A stretch of DNA of 64,000 bases, taken from Orthonyx spaldingii. Taxonomy: Eukaryota > Chordata > Aves > Passeriformes > Orthonychidae. The position numbers were made by a program, and so were the translations under genes. The stretch spans positions 248,001 to 312,000 of the forward strand of contig VZTJ01000083.1 of the NCBI GenBank assembly GCA_013397795.1, written 5' to 3'. Of this stretch, positions 1 to 13,300 are shown one piece after another (positions within the stretch are counted from its first letter, which is position 1; the number at the start of each line of letters is the position of its first letter). The notes below the pieces were generated by a model. It made no database searches and was not told the DNA's origin. It saw only the letters and a list, made by a program, of their open reading frames with translations.

Positions 1-60
1 TTTGGAAGCTGTGCAGGCTGTGTGTCCACATGTCTTTCAGGAGCTGCTGGCAGTGAACTG

Positions 61-295
61 TAGAATCCTGGAATGGTTTGAGTTGGAGGCGATCTGAAAG
101 ATCCATCCCCCTGCCATGGGCAGGGACACCTTCCCCTATCCCTGGTTGCTCCAAGCCCCATCCAACCTGGCCTTGGACACTTCCAGGGATGGGGGAGCCC
201 CAGCTTCTTTGGGTAACCTGTGCCAGTGCCTGAGCACCCTCACAGGGGAGAGTATCTTCCCCAAATCCCATCTAACCCTGCTCTGGTACAATGGT
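61..295 (-). repeat. CR1 LINE fragment (3' end)
   Basis: The minus strand reads as the 3' tail of an avian CR1 retroposon. On the plus strand its reverse complement shows the typical landmarks TAGAATCCTGGAATGG, GCCATGGGCAGGGACACC and CCTTGGACACTTCCAGGG. It is 5'-truncated and non-coding. Confidence 0.85.
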
Positions 296-1233
296 CAGAT
301 TTGTGCTGATGAGTGAGAGAAACCAGCCCTTTCTGCAGCCTAATGAGTTCTGTGTAAACAGTTTTCTCCAGAGCGTGTGGATGATGGAGTTTTCAGTGAG
401 TCTCTGGAGAAAAATCAGGACTGGACCCTGGGAAGACAAATTGCAGCCTCCAACAGCTACAGATTTTCTGAATGTTTGAGAGGGAGGAGATGTTTCCACT
501 CAGGGGACGTGCATGGCATTCAAGGAACTCAGCCTGGGATACCTGATGCTGCTGCGATTTATCCGGATTTCCCAGAGCTCCTACAAGGCTTCTTCCATGC
601 AACGCGTTCCTTAGAGCACTGGGAATTGCTCGCCTGCAAAAGCAGCAGGGAGAAAGGAGCCAATCCTCTAGAATCTCACAGTTGTAGGGCTGTTGTCACA
701 GCATAAGCTGTTCCAATGGAAATGGATGGACAGGTTTCAAGTAGATGGGGCTGAGAGTCAGTGGAGCGGTGCCGTGCACGGAGAGGAGGATTGGTGTTGT
801 CGTAACTCTTTGTGTGTTATTGAAGTGCCAAATGGATAAGGAGCTTTAAAAGCTTTAATTTCTGTGCTCTTGGCATCATCTCTTGGAACGCGCGCGTCTC
901 CGTAGTGAAGCTCTGGAGAGGAAATGGGGCTTGAAGGGGTAGTCCCAGACTAGTTTCTTCTAATTTCACTTGCAATCAAGTGCTGGAGAGGGAGAGACAG
1001 ATGCTGCAGCTGCGTGATTACAGAACATGCAGCTGTTATCACACTTGCTTCTTTTCCTGCTAATGAGGCATCAACTCTCTCCTGAGTTTACTGTCTGGGT
1101 AATAGTTTTATTCTAGCACAAAACTAGAAGTGGTTTTAGTTTTTCTTTATTCTGATCTGCTTTGGGTTCAGCAGCTGGCAAGATGGTTTTTCAGAACTGG
1201 TCTCGTTTGAGGAAGGAGTCGCCAGAGGAGTGT

Positions 1234-1402
1234 TGCCCAGAGCAGCTTTGGCTGCCCCATCCCTGGAAATGTCCAAGGCCAGGTTGGACAGGGCTTGGAG
1301 CAACTTGGGCTGGTAGAAGGTGTCCCTGCCCCTGGCAGGAGGTTGGAAGGGGTTGAGCTTTAAGGTCCCTTCCAACGCAAACCATTCTGTGATTGTATGA
1401 TA
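1234..1402 (+). repeat. CR1 LINE fragment (3' end)
   Basis: This is a sense-oriented CR1 tail. It has CCCTGGAAATGTCCAAGGCC in the middle and ends in ACCATTCTGTGATTGTATGA, a diverged form of the family's terminal ATTCTATGATTCT repeat. It is 5'-truncated. Confidence 0.85.
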
Positions 1403-1987
1403 AGGAGGCAGCAGTTCCAACTAGCTTTAAAATGCTTGGTGGGCTCTGGATGCTGCTGGATAGACTGAGCTTCTTGGAACTTTTATTTAGAACACCTCGG
1501 TGTCTTCTCACCATTAATCCAGTTCCTCAGCCATGAGCAGTAAATGGGTGGTTCTGGTTTGAATATCTTCACTTGCAGTTCTTCTCATTGTCTTGTGCTT
1601 TCTTGGAGACTTCTGGGCACAAGCGGCTTTTATCTGCTTTGTGAAGCAACACAAAGGTGGAGAGAGGATGAAGAGCTCTGCCACTCTCCCTTCCCAGCTG
1701 GCAGGAGCACAACACTCGCTGGAAGGAAGCTCGGCAGGACTCTGATTTTGAGGAATGATGTATTTGCCTGTCAGAGGGCTGAGTTTCGAGCAGTGTTCAC
1801 AAGCTCTGTCTCTGTGTTGTGCCGGGGGAAGAGGAGGGATTGCTGGATCCCAGGTGAGCTGGGAGCAGGAGCATCCCCCTCACAAAGCAATCCATGCAGT
1901 GCAGCTGATTGCAGAGGTGTGGAAAAACCTCTGGGTAGTCGAGCATACTGAGGATGGGTTTTGTTCCATAAGTGCTGGCAACAAATC

Positions 1988-2500
1988 GTAGAATCTTGGA
2001 ATGGTGTGAGTTGGAAGAGATCTTAAAGCTCAAATAGTGCCACCCCCTGCCATGGGCAGGGACACCTTCCCCTATCCCTGGCTGCTCCAAGCCCCATCCA
2101 GCCTGGCCTTGGACACTTGAGGGATCCAGGGGCAGCCACAGCTTCTCTGGGCACCCTGTGCCAGGGCCTCAGCACCCTCACAGGGAAGAATTTATTCCTA
2201 ATATCCCATCTAACCCTGCTCTCAGTCAGGGTGGAGCCATCCCCCCTTGTCCAGGTCCTTGTTCAAAGCCCCTCTCCAGCTTTCCTGTGGGCCCCTTCAG
2301 CTACTGGAAGGGGCAGTTAGGTCACTTCGAAGCTTCTCCAGGCTGAACAGTCCCACTTCTCTTAGATCCCTTTCCCTCAGTCTCACCCAGTCTTTTCCTA
2401 ACTTTAGAGCAGCTATGGCATGAACCAAGTCACACCTATGGCACCCAGTTTTTAGGAGATATTCCAACTCACTTGAGCACGACCCACCCCCCAGGATGTG
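1988..2500 (-). repeat. CR1 LINE fragment
   Basis: A longer antisense CR1 copy. It begins with the complement of the tail (TAGAATCTTGGAATGG), passes through the GGGCAGGGACACC and GGACACTTGAGGGATCC landmarks, and continues into the upstream CR1 part (CCAGGCTGAACAGTCCCA). It is degraded and has no long open frame. Confidence 0.85.
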
Positions 2501-2949
2501 TAGTGCCAGGCTAGGTCAGGCTCCTGCCTGTGGCAACCTGAGGAGAATAAGGTGCCTGATGCTGGGTTTAAGGCAAACCATGGCTGTTTATTTTGGGATT
2601 TTCACCTCTGCCAGAGGCTCAGTCTCTCAGTAAGGGCAGTAGAAAATAGGATCAAAGTTTCAAGAAAACCACTGGTGCATATAGCCTGGGAAGAGTTGTT
2701 CTCCCCAGGGCATGTCCTGCAGGATACCTGCTCTGCCTCTGCCAAATCCTGCTCTCCCTGACCCTTTTTTAAAAATTATAGTCCTGTTCCAAACTCCAGT
2801 GGTTGCATGTGGTCAGTTTAGCCTCTTGTGCAAGAATTCTGATTTTGGAGGAAATTCTTTGATCCTCCTAATTCCCCGAGCCTGATTTTCTGATAAGAAA
2901 AAGGTGGTCATATATAAATGTTTGTTCCCCACTGAGTTCTCCCATTGGG

Positions 2950-4250
2950 GCACCAGCCATGGCATATATTCTGTTTAACAGGGTGTAGGGACTCAGTCAC
3001 CCCAAAACACATTGCCAAGAGCATGATATCTAGGAAATCACTGTGCAAACCCCAGCGGCTTTCAATTCCTGAATTTCCCTTAGTTAATGCATATATAAGT
3101 AAGGCAATTAAAACAGATCGGGCTTATTTCAAATAGATAATCTAATTATCAGCTTGATTAAACCATATCAAATGAACAGTTCTTGTAATTCGGGAGCTTT
3201 GTTCTAATCACTGCCAAAGCAGTAGGAGCTTTAATTAAAAACCTCAAAAGTGGCAGACCAGTGTCAATTGAAGGGAGTTCCAGCCCGAATCCTGATTGCA
3301 GGGAAGAGCAAACCCCTCCTAGGTTTTTGCGAGGAACCCCTCTGATACAAACATCAGCCCTTTGCTGCCAATAAATGGAATTTGACTATTTTGTAATACA
3401 ATTAAATGCAAGTAATTGTCCTTTGCTGCTGTTTCTGATGCTCAGAGACAGACCTAATTAAATCTATTCCACTATCACTCATTTACACTGACATTTTTAA
3501 TGTCTGTAGGTTGGTAGCACCCGGCCGTATCCTGTCTCAGCCTCGGACCTACAACTTCTTACACAAGTGTGTGCTCCTTCCGACTGCAAAATTCCTTAGT
3601 TAACAATTGGGTGCTGGATAACTTAGGAAGCCCAGATTTCTTTTTCCTCCCATGAATGTATCTTTAGGGCCTCTCTGCCCATTGTGATTTGGTGTTCAAT
3701 GCCCACAACTTTTATAAGACACAAGTACAGGGAACGACAAGAGCTGCTGGCAGCCAGGTTCCAACCTGCACAGGGATTTGCATGTACTTAATTTATTAAT
3801 GTTGGCAGGTCTCTGCTTAATAGCCCAAGTTTTCTTTTCACCTGAGTAGGTGGACTTTTTGTTTTTCTTTTGCCTAATTGTCTCGGAAAATGACACTGGA
3901 ACAGCCTGCCTGTATCAACATGCAGGCAGTCACAGGCTGGGGGTTATTTCTGCTCCGTGCCCCGAACCAGCCTTCAGATTTTGGAGATTTGGTGGGAATG
4001 TGTAAGGTGTTAGGAACAGCATTGGGGTAAGAGGGAGCTGGGTGAACAGCTCTCTGTCCGGACCCAGCTTTCCGCAGCTGCCGTGGCATTTGCCATCACC
4101 ACCTTGCTTTTAATTACTGTCGTGTTCCATGGCTTAATATTAAACCACATCTAATTGCATCCTGTCTCTTAATTGGCTTAACTGGCTATCACCCAAACAG
4201 ACTCTGCTGTATAGAAACAAGCTTCCCCAAATATTTCCTAATTGGCAGTT
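2950..4250. promoter_or_regulatory. candidate conserved non-coding block 5' of BAHD1
   Basis: This block has no repeat signature and no coding frame. It contains many TAATTA, TTAATTAAA and ATTAAT motifs between 3080 and 3480 and again from 3780 to 4190. Such composition is common in developmental enhancers. The call rests on appearance only; no alignment was possible. Confidence 0.3.
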
Positions 4251-4334
4251 GGTGCTTTGTGAGGAGATGGGATCCTCTCAGCGATATTAATAGATGTTTT
4301 CTCCCGTTCGTTCCCAGGATTGGACATTGATCCT

Positions 4335-7300
4335 ATGACGCATGCCCGGAAAAAACAGCTTTTCCTTCTGAAACATCCAGCTGGTTCTGCTGGCCAGGCC
4401 TCGTCGCCAACAGGCAGCAGGAGGATGGACAGGGCCAACGCAGAGCAGCGGGACGGAGATGCCTCGGAGGCTCCGAACTGTCCCAGTGGGTGTGTAGGGA
4501 ATAACAAAAGCAAGGGTTTGCGTGAAGTGCGAAAGACGTACCCGCTGCGGAGGCGGCTGCTCCCCTCAGTGAGCAAAAAGACCTGCAAGGTGCTCCTCAC
4601 CAGGCTGGAGGATGTGGCTGGCTCTCTGTCCAAACAGACCCCGAGCTGTAAAAAAAAGCACCTTCCCAGCTGGGTGGAGGATTTGGGATCTGCTTTGTTG
4701 TCAGAACAAGTTCAGCCTGTGGGAGCGGGCAAGAGTGAGTCATCCGGGGAGAAGTGCTCAGTAACTCACCCCGGGCCGGAGCAGGACCTTGACCCTGCTC
4801 CCTCGGAGCCCAGGAAGCGCCGGTTGGCCTCGCTGAACGCGGAGGCGGTGAACAACCTGCTGTTCGAGCGGGACGATGGCTTGTTATCCGCCAGGCGCTT
4901 CCGCAGGGACTCCGGCAAGGCTGCTGGGGACTGCACCCTCAAGGGCTTGCAGTGCAAAGCTGGTGACAACTGCTCTGCCCTGGAAAAACCAGCTGTGAAA
5001 ACAGGGAAAGGAAAGAACCGGCACGAGCCCAGTCAGAAATGCAACAGCTGTGAGCATTCGCTGGACGAGGTCTTTCATGATGGGGCAAAGAGGGAGGATG
5101 GTGCCATCTCCTACCATCCCACCCCAAAGAGACTGGCCAGCCTGAACGCCGTGGCCTTCCTGAAGCTGACCCACGAGAAAGAGCAGCCCCTGAAGCAGAG
5201 GAGTAAATCGGACGGAGAGGGCAAGTCCGAGAACCACTGTTCGAAATCTACGCTCAAATGGGCCAAAGCCGGTCGGAAGAACTGTGTCAAATCCAAGAAG
5301 GAAGGGGCTAGCTTAAGAATGGATGGGCAGCACGGCTGGCAGGGCCAGACCCTGCGCACGTTTGGGAAAGGGGAGCAGCGGGACTCTTCCAGGCTCTACA
5401 GGACGACAGAGCCCGTCCCCTACGAGTCGCTGTCGGGCTCCTACGCCAGCACGGAGGGCTTCTACCACAGACTGCCTTTGCTCATGGGAGGACAAGCTTC
5501 CATGAAGCCGGAGTACGGGAGACCCGGAGAGAAATCCCCAACCCCCAAACAGGAATTTCATCAGCCTTCCTTTCCCGTGCAGCAGTTCCCTCCCTTGCCT
5601 GTGCCCGGGAATCACACGGATTGTGGATGTCTCTATGAGTCCTCAGATCTGACTCCGTTGAACGGGTTTTATGTTTATTATGGCCAAAGTGGATACAGTG
5701 GCTACTCCCCCTGCTCCATTTATCCCAAGGACGAGCTGTCGCAGGCTGCCACCTGCGAGGGGCTCCTGGTATCTCCCGGTTCGGTGCCGTCGGGCGCTCA
5801 TTTCCAGCCCCTGCACTGGTGCAGCACCCCGTACTGCTGCGGAGAGGGAGCGGCCGTGAGCAGCTACAGCGTGTGCGGCGTGCTGCGCGTCCCGGAGGGC
5901 AGGGTCGGCAGCGTGCACGCCGGACGCAACAGCTACCCCTACAAAATGCCTTTTGCAGCAGGTAAGGTGCAAAGTGCACGCAAACGCCGGCCGGTGTTCC
6001 CGGGAGAAGAGGGCGGCTCGGCGCGGTGCCGGCTTGCCGGGAGGCAGGTTCGCTCTGCGAGCAGTTCTCAGCGCCACAGCCGAGCTGCGGCTTGGAAGGA
6101 ATCCGCCTCCCACCCCCCGCTTCCCCCGTTTCTAGCCCGGAGGGTTTTTCCCACTGAAAGGTCTTGTTGGTGTGGAAAGCAGAGAATCGGTGAAAGGGTT
6201 TGGGCAGCGAGAAGGTGACTCACGGCTTGTCGTGCTGGAGCGAAGGCTGAGCTTTGATCTGTGTCAAACGAGCAGGGTTCAGTTCCTGCACGCCATCGCG
6301 CTCCGAGCGGAGGGTCGGGAGCACACCGGGATCACTTACTCCTTTCATCCCAAAACCTCGCTCCGGAGGCTGAGGCGTCCTCACAGAGCCTGTGGAGAAG
6401 CAGGCGTTGCCTCTGCTGTTAGGCTCTCATGGTGGCAGCTGGAGGGTGCAGGCTTTTTGGCTTCCTTGGATCAGAGCTGGCAGGGCTGCACGGAGAGTTT
6501 CGCTGTGGTGGTCTAAGTGCCAGGAACACTGTTAGTTTGGGAATTCTTGGTCCCATCTTTGCTCTCCGTGTCTGACAATGAAGCACTGGAATGAGGAGGG
6601 GTGAGGGGTATGGAGCCTGCCGGACTCTCCTCTGTCCCCGCCTGCTTTTCAGACTTCCTGCTTTATCTTGGAGCTTTGTCTCTGCCATTGAAAATTACCT
6701 CTTTAAATATTTACGAGTAGAGTGTTGTGTGGGGGTTATCAGACACCAGCACGGTGTGGAAAGCCTTCAGGCTGGGCAGTGCTGCGAGCAGTCGGTCTGT
6801 AGAGGAGGCTGCTCTCCAGCTGCCGGGAGTGCCGGCATGGGATCTTTCCTCTAACCACGTGTCCCAGCCAAGAGCTGGCATGACTTACCCACTGAAAACA
6901 GATTTTCAGGTAGGTGGATGGAGTTTTGGTTCAAGCGAGGCTTTGTCATCTTCCCTTGTAGGAAGCTGCTGAAACTCGGGAGCGTTTGGTTGAAGTGTAA
7001 TTTCTGTTTTCCCGAAATATCCCTGCTGTCATGGTGCTGCTTCCTATGGCAGCAGCCAGACAGGGCTCGCTGGTGGCTTCTTGGAAGTGGAATGCTCACA
7101 AGACAACCAGCTCAGCAGTGTGTTCTTGCCTGACAGTTCCTGTGTAGTGCCCCGAGGTCATACCAGTCTACTTTGTTCCTCAGCTTTTGCATGCTGGTGC
7201 CTCTGATTTTGTGCAGCCAGAAGGATGCAGGCAGTGCAGACGGAGTATTTTCCAGAGCTCAGCCCTCCCTGTGGATTCAGCGGTTCCTCCTGGTGTGGCG

Positions 7301-10300
7301 AGGGCAGCAGCAGTTCCAGGAGTGGGTATTTGCTAGTGTGTCACCGCGCTTCTGAGCTCTCCCTTGCTGTGATTTCCTTCCTGGGAGCAACTTGGATTTA
7401 AAAACCCATAACACCAGAATCATTGAGGTTTTGGTTTGTGGACTGAAGCGTGTAAGGAGGTCTCAGAGAATGTTAAAAGGGCCTCAGGCTTAGGGATTGA
7501 TTTTTATGTAATTATGCACCTCTGAAATATTTTCCTTCCCTAGAATGGGGCATTTTAGTGAACTCAAGGAGCACTTTGGCTGCAAGCAGCAGGCTCCCGT
7601 CAGAGAGGGATGCAGCTTGACATGCTGAATGCTGTGTGTTACGTCTGTCTGATTGGGTGTCTTCCCGGTGTTCGTAGGGGAATATCAGTGTCTGTGTGGT
7701 ACAAACCCAGGGACTGGGCTGTGGCCTTGGGCGATGGCTGTGGGCAGTGTGGAAGCAGAGTGGTGGGAAGGAGCTGGGACAGGCTGTGAGAGCTGTGTTA
7801 GTTCCAGTGCCATCGGAGAGGCTGCAAGTGTGTGCGACCAAGGAAGGAGTCCTGGGGGTGCCAGCTAGAGCAACTCTGCACCAGGGCCCTGATGTTCAGT
7901 AGAGATTTTGGTGAAGCTTCATCCTGCTGTAGCTCAAGCTTAAAAGCTGCTTTTGTAAGCAAAATACCTGAGAGGTGATTCCTTGCTCCATGTGTCCTGT
8001 GCCTGCCAGTGCCTGCATCCTTATGTCTGGGCGCTCCGGGGGGTTCCTGTGGCATTTGCTACTCAGGGTTGATTTGACTGATTGATTGATTGATGATGAT
8101 GATGATGGTCTGTGGCATCCCTTGCAGTCACAGCTCCACAGTGGCTTGGTTGCAGCCCCTTAGGGAGGGTAAGGTGGGAGGCAGGAGTGATTAACTTCCC
8201 ATCTCTGCAAGGGGTCCCAGCCGTTCTTTGGCTGGAGCTGGGTAGCTTCAGATGGAGTTTTCCCTTCAGATTTGTAAGCTGTGGTCTGAGGCATCTCCTG
8301 GATCCTGACTGGAGCTGCCCTGTGATCACCTGAAAAAGCACAGTTTCAGGTTTTATGGAACAGGGATGCATCACATATTGGTCCAGGAGCTCTTTTCCTG
8401 CTGATAGGGGTTAATTACAACTGCTTCTTCCATTGGCCTGGATTGAGGCTTGTTTGTGATTCCTGAGCAGAGCGAGGTGTTTCTGGGATGCTCTGAGAGG
8501 CAGCGTCAGCCAAATTCCAACCTGCTGAGGTTCCTGTGTGTGCTGCAGGGACACAGTTTTGCTGAGGGTGCAGCATCTTGTAGTTATGTTCCACCTTATT
8601 TCATCTTTCTGGACTTAATTTGGAGAATCTTCTCAATTTTCCCTGATTAGTAGAATTTGGCTTTTTGAAAGAAGCTGGCTGGTTTTGGCAGTGTGATTTA
8701 ATCCTTCCCATTGTTTCGGTAAGCCTTTTATTTCTTTTATACATATTGACAGGCTGGAACTGCTTTGGACACTGGCCAGCCTTGTGTGTATTCCTGGCTG
8801 GCGTTGCTTGGGATTCAGATGGGTTTGTTGTGGTGCAGTGTCATCGACGGAGCACTGGAACACGCAGGCTCGGAAATGGCTTTGCTTTTACAATCCAGTG
8901 ACAGTGCAAAATGAAATTACAGCCTGGAGAGTCCTTGCAGCTGTAATGCAATAAAGGGGATTTCGGGGAGAAGCGGCCGTGGTGTGGGACAGTCCTGGCT
9001 GTGTAGTTGCTTTATGTTCCAGATGAGATCGGTGACTCTTTGCTTCCCTTCCCTTAGAAGGCTGCAAGTCTCTGGACCAGCTGAACCTCACAATCCCGGT
9101 GGCAGGACACCCCGCATCGCCTGCCCACCCGCTCTCAGGATGTCCTGTGCCCAGCGTGCCGCCGGCTGCAGAGCCCGTTCCTCACCTGCAGACCCCCAAC
9201 TCTGACCCTCAGACCATGGCCCGAGAATGTCCCCAGAGCTCCAAGCCCCCCAGCGGCTCCAAGTCGGGGCTGCGGAACACTCCGGGCTGCCTGCACGCCT
9301 CCAACAGCAAAGCAGCGGGGGGCCACTCCCACCCCAAGCAGCAGCGGATCAGCCGGCGCCGAGCCACCAACGGCTGGATGCCCGTGGGCACGGCCTGCGA
9401 GAAGGCCGTCTACGTCGTGGTAGGTGTCCGAGTGGTGCTGGGGCTGGGCGGGGACAGCTGCCTCTGCGCCTCCAGGCGTGAAGGCTCGGCGGCTGTGGGG
9501 CTGGCTACCAGCTGGAGGTGGTCACTGGGTGCGGTCTAGAACCTCTCAGTGAATTGCAGAGGCGCCGCTGGCTCTGTTCCGTATGTGCCCTGGTGTTGCC
9601 TTGCGCGGCGTGGTTTGGGAGGGGAGGAGAACCTGCTGCTCCTGTGCTGGCCTCAGCTGAAAGGTCACGGATCCTCCCGGCTCTGGCATGTGCGAGGGTG
9701 GCACCTGAGCCACGTGGCAGTCCATCCTACAGGGATCGTCCTCCAGCTGCTTTCTCCTGGGTAGGGCAAACCTGTCTGAGAAGGTGAGGCTTGTTGTAGC
9801 CTCAGTGATAAGGGGCAGGTCTAGGGGCAGCTCTCGTAAGGTGGCTCTCACTGACGGTGTCTGTAGCCCCACAGGGACCTTCCAGAGTACAGAGGACTGA
9901 GACAGTATGCTGGCTCCCAGATGGAATTTTTCTAGCACCCAAAACCCCCTTTCTTGTAACTTAGGTGGTGGCACAGCCAGTCACTCCTCCAGGGACTTCC
10001 TATCTGTACTTTCCCATTTGTTGCACTCAGGGGCAGAGACTGGTTCCTGTAAGATGGGAGATTTCCTGCAAGGGAATTCAATTAGCTCCAGTCAAGTCCA
10101 CTTCAATTGCAGAAGAAGGCAATATCCTTCATCTTATTAAAGCATAAGAGCTTGAAATGGGCCCCACGTGGTGTCTGGGAAGATGGGACAAGGCATTGAT
10201 GTGCAGGAAATGTCAGCAGGAAGGAGAGCCATGGTCTGGGCAGGATCTGTGCTGCTGCTTGGTGTGGTGGCACAACCTCGGGCTGCTGAGAGCAGCAGCC

Positions 10301-13300
10301 AGGGCAGATTTTGGAGCTTTAGCCTTTGGGACTGTGTCCAGGTGCCAAGGGCTGTGCCAGAACAAAGCCTGTCAAGGCCAGGGACTGGCCTTGTGCATCC
10401 ATCCCTCAGGCTGTCACACCCCAAAGGAGCAGTGAGGCGTTAATCTCCTTAAGGTGCTTCCAGTCCTGCCTGGGAGATCTGGCAGGAGGTTAAACCATCC
10501 TGCTCAGGCGTTCTGAAATGAGATTCAGAGCAAAAGCAAACTAAAACCCCTAGTCCCTTGGTCATAGTCCCAAAAGCGATCGTTTTGTACTGTCAGTGGG
10601 TACAAAGGAATCATTGGCAGTCCCGCTAAGGAAGGCTTTGTGCCACGGCCTGCCTGCCATTTCCTGCCCTGTTCATGTCAAATATTTCATGTTTTATTGG
10701 TTTTCTCGTCATGTTTGTATCAGAGGAACACACAGCATTCAAAACACACCTAGTTTTTGGTGCCTTTGAATGGGAAGGAAGAGCAGGCCTCCAGGTAGGC
10801 AGGTGGAAAGGTGATTTTCCTGAAGATTGTGGTTTTGCATGCAGAACGGAAGGAGCAAGTGTGTTTTAATTAGAAATAAGAGTATTAATTCCAGCAATTA
10901 GGGCTTTTGTGAGATGTGCTGTCCCCTGGGTGAGCTGCTCCGCACTGCCAGCACTATGGAGGGGAGCCGTGCAGTCACCCTCTGCCTGTTCACTGGGTTG
11001 TTTCGGTTCCTGTGCGTGCAGAACGAGCCGGAGCCGGCCGTGCGCAAGAGCTACCAGGCCGTGGAGAGGGACGGGGAGATCATCCGGGTGCGGGACACCG
11101 TGCTGCTCAAATCGGGGCCCCGCAAGAAGTCCATGCCCTACGTCGCCAAGATCTCCGCTCTCTGGGAGGACCCCAAGACAGGTACTGTGCCAGCAGAGTG
11201 TGTGTGTGCTCCACACGGTGAGCTGGAAGCAGGGAAGAGGTGGATCTCGGGAGAGCTGCAGGCTGCTTAGGGTACCAGGGTGATGGAGAGGAGATTAGCA
11301 CTGTGGCTTCCATTTGGATTGTTCCGGGAGCTGAAATGCTCCTTAATCACTCGTCTGGGGCTGATAATGGAAATCTTACTGGATGTGAAAGCACATAATA
11401 TTTGCCAAGGGCCTGTCTTAGCAGCCTTCTCCCGTATTATTTCATTGCTCAAACATTGTGGGAGCTGCTGTTTGCTCCAATCCAACATCTGGGCTGGGAA
11501 CTGGTGGGAACAGGGCTCTTCTGCAGCAGCTCTGATGGACCCCAGTAGAGCTGGGGATGGGAGTTGTGGGGGCTGTGGTGAGGTCTGGTGTCTGACTGGC
11601 AGTCCCTGAGCCAAGGAGGCTGAGCCAGATGCTTTAAAGTAGAGGTTATGCTTAAAAAGGGGAAAAGTGACCCCAAAAAATTCTGTGTAAAAGACATAAA
11701 TCAAGGTGTGGTGCGGCCCATTGTGGTTGTGTCAGTGCAGCAATAATTCTGCCCTGAACCTGGGAGTCAATGCTGCACGTTCCCACCTTTGTACAAGCAT
11801 CTTTTCCAGCTTGTGTGCTGAATGCATTCTTTTTTCAGGTGGAAACATTTGGGTTTTGAATCTTTGGGGAGTTTTTTGTGCCTGACTTCCTCGGGATGTT
11901 GTAACCCGAGCAGAAGGAGGCAAAGGTGCAGTGGAAAAGCAACATGACCGACTCCGTGCAGCTCCTTGCTGTAACAAAGGGACACCTAGTTCAGCATGAA
12001 ATATTTATCAGCCACAGCTGCCTCTCTGTGAGTGCCGTGGCAATGAAGGGGATGGAGCAGCAGGAGGAAGCTGGGGATGAGTGGGAAAGCGCTCCGAGAA
12101 AGCTGAGGCTTGACTCGTTTGCATCGGTGTTGTTGCAGGGGAGCTGATGATGAGCCTCCTGTGGTATTACAGACCGGAGCACACTCAGGGAGGCCGCAAC
12201 CCCAGCATGCACCAGGTGAGTCCAAATCCAGGCCAGGGCTTCCCTGCAGGAGCAGGGGACTGCCCCAAGCATCTCCCTCTGTTTCTGGGTGGCCTCAAGC
12301 TGAGCACAGCGGAGCGCTCTTGGCTGTGATGCAGCTGTTGCCAGATGTGTTGAGTGGTGGTGTCCTATAGATGGGCTTTCCCCCCAGATTTATTGTCCCG
12401 TGGAGAAACTCTGGGCTCTTACAAAAGGTGCTGAGTTTCTTACATGGAGGCTCTGACAGAAACTGCTGAGTGTTGATGTTTCTCCCTTTAATCTGAGAAA
12501 ACTCCATGTATTAAGTAAAAAGTAATTTTGACTGTTACCTTAAGAATAAGGAAGGATAAGTTTATACTGAATCAAGGTCAGACACCTTTCTAAAAGAATA
12601 TCCTGATTTCTGCAGGACTGCAGAGCCTGATGCAAAAGCTCCTGCTGCCATTTTTCAGGAAACTGGAGTGACTGTGTCATGTGCTGCCTTTTCATAAATC
12701 CCTTAATCTGCTTCTTAAACTCCAAAAACGTGTTAGTTTTGTGCAGAAACATGGATGCATCATCCTTGCCTGGCATGGATTTATGATGAGAACTAAAGTC
12801 TGACTTGAGGATCCTGTGCCAGGATAATGGAGTTGCTTTTTAAAGGAAAAATGTGTGAATCACTGTGACTTCACACCTTGCTCTGCTTTGCATGGGCTTG
12901 TGTTGGGTGACAGAACAAGCTGGTTTTAACTGGGAATGAAGAATTCTCTGCTGTGTTCAACCCAGTTTTAAACACTTGGTTTCTTCATTCTTCTAACTCT
13001 TTTTTAACAAAAAGGGAGGGAAGGGTTGAGAGCAGGACTTGGGAGCAGCCAGGGAATTGTGCCTGCCTGGCTTGCACAGCACAGGTGAGTTTCTAAACCA
13101 AAATGTGGCACTTTATAAATGAAAGGTGAGTGTACCCAGTTGCATTTCAGGGCAGGAAGAATGCCAGGAGGAATTAAGCCAGGTTTTTGCAAACCCACTT
13201 AATTACACAGGTCTTCAAAGAAGAGCTTGGGCTGAAGGCTGGGCCGGGCTTGCCAGGGTGACTCAGGTAGTTTTGGCTCAAGGAGTAAACCAGAACCCCA

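Larger units (their letters stand above)
1..4317. other. BAHD1 upstream region or 5' intron
   Basis: No coding exon is recognised here. The stretch ends in a good acceptor (pyrimidine tract then CAG, AG at 4316-4317) just before the first coding BAHD1 exon. This implies at least one non-coding exon further 5', probably left of the window. It holds three CR1 fragments (listed separately). Between about 2950 and 4250 it is AT-rich, repeat-free and dotted with TAATTA/TTAATT homeodomain-type sites, which looks like constrained non-coding DNA. Confidence 0.6.

Noticed and set aside
8077..8108. Microsatellite as a regulatory signal
   Set aside because: A simple GATT/GAT run with no further context.
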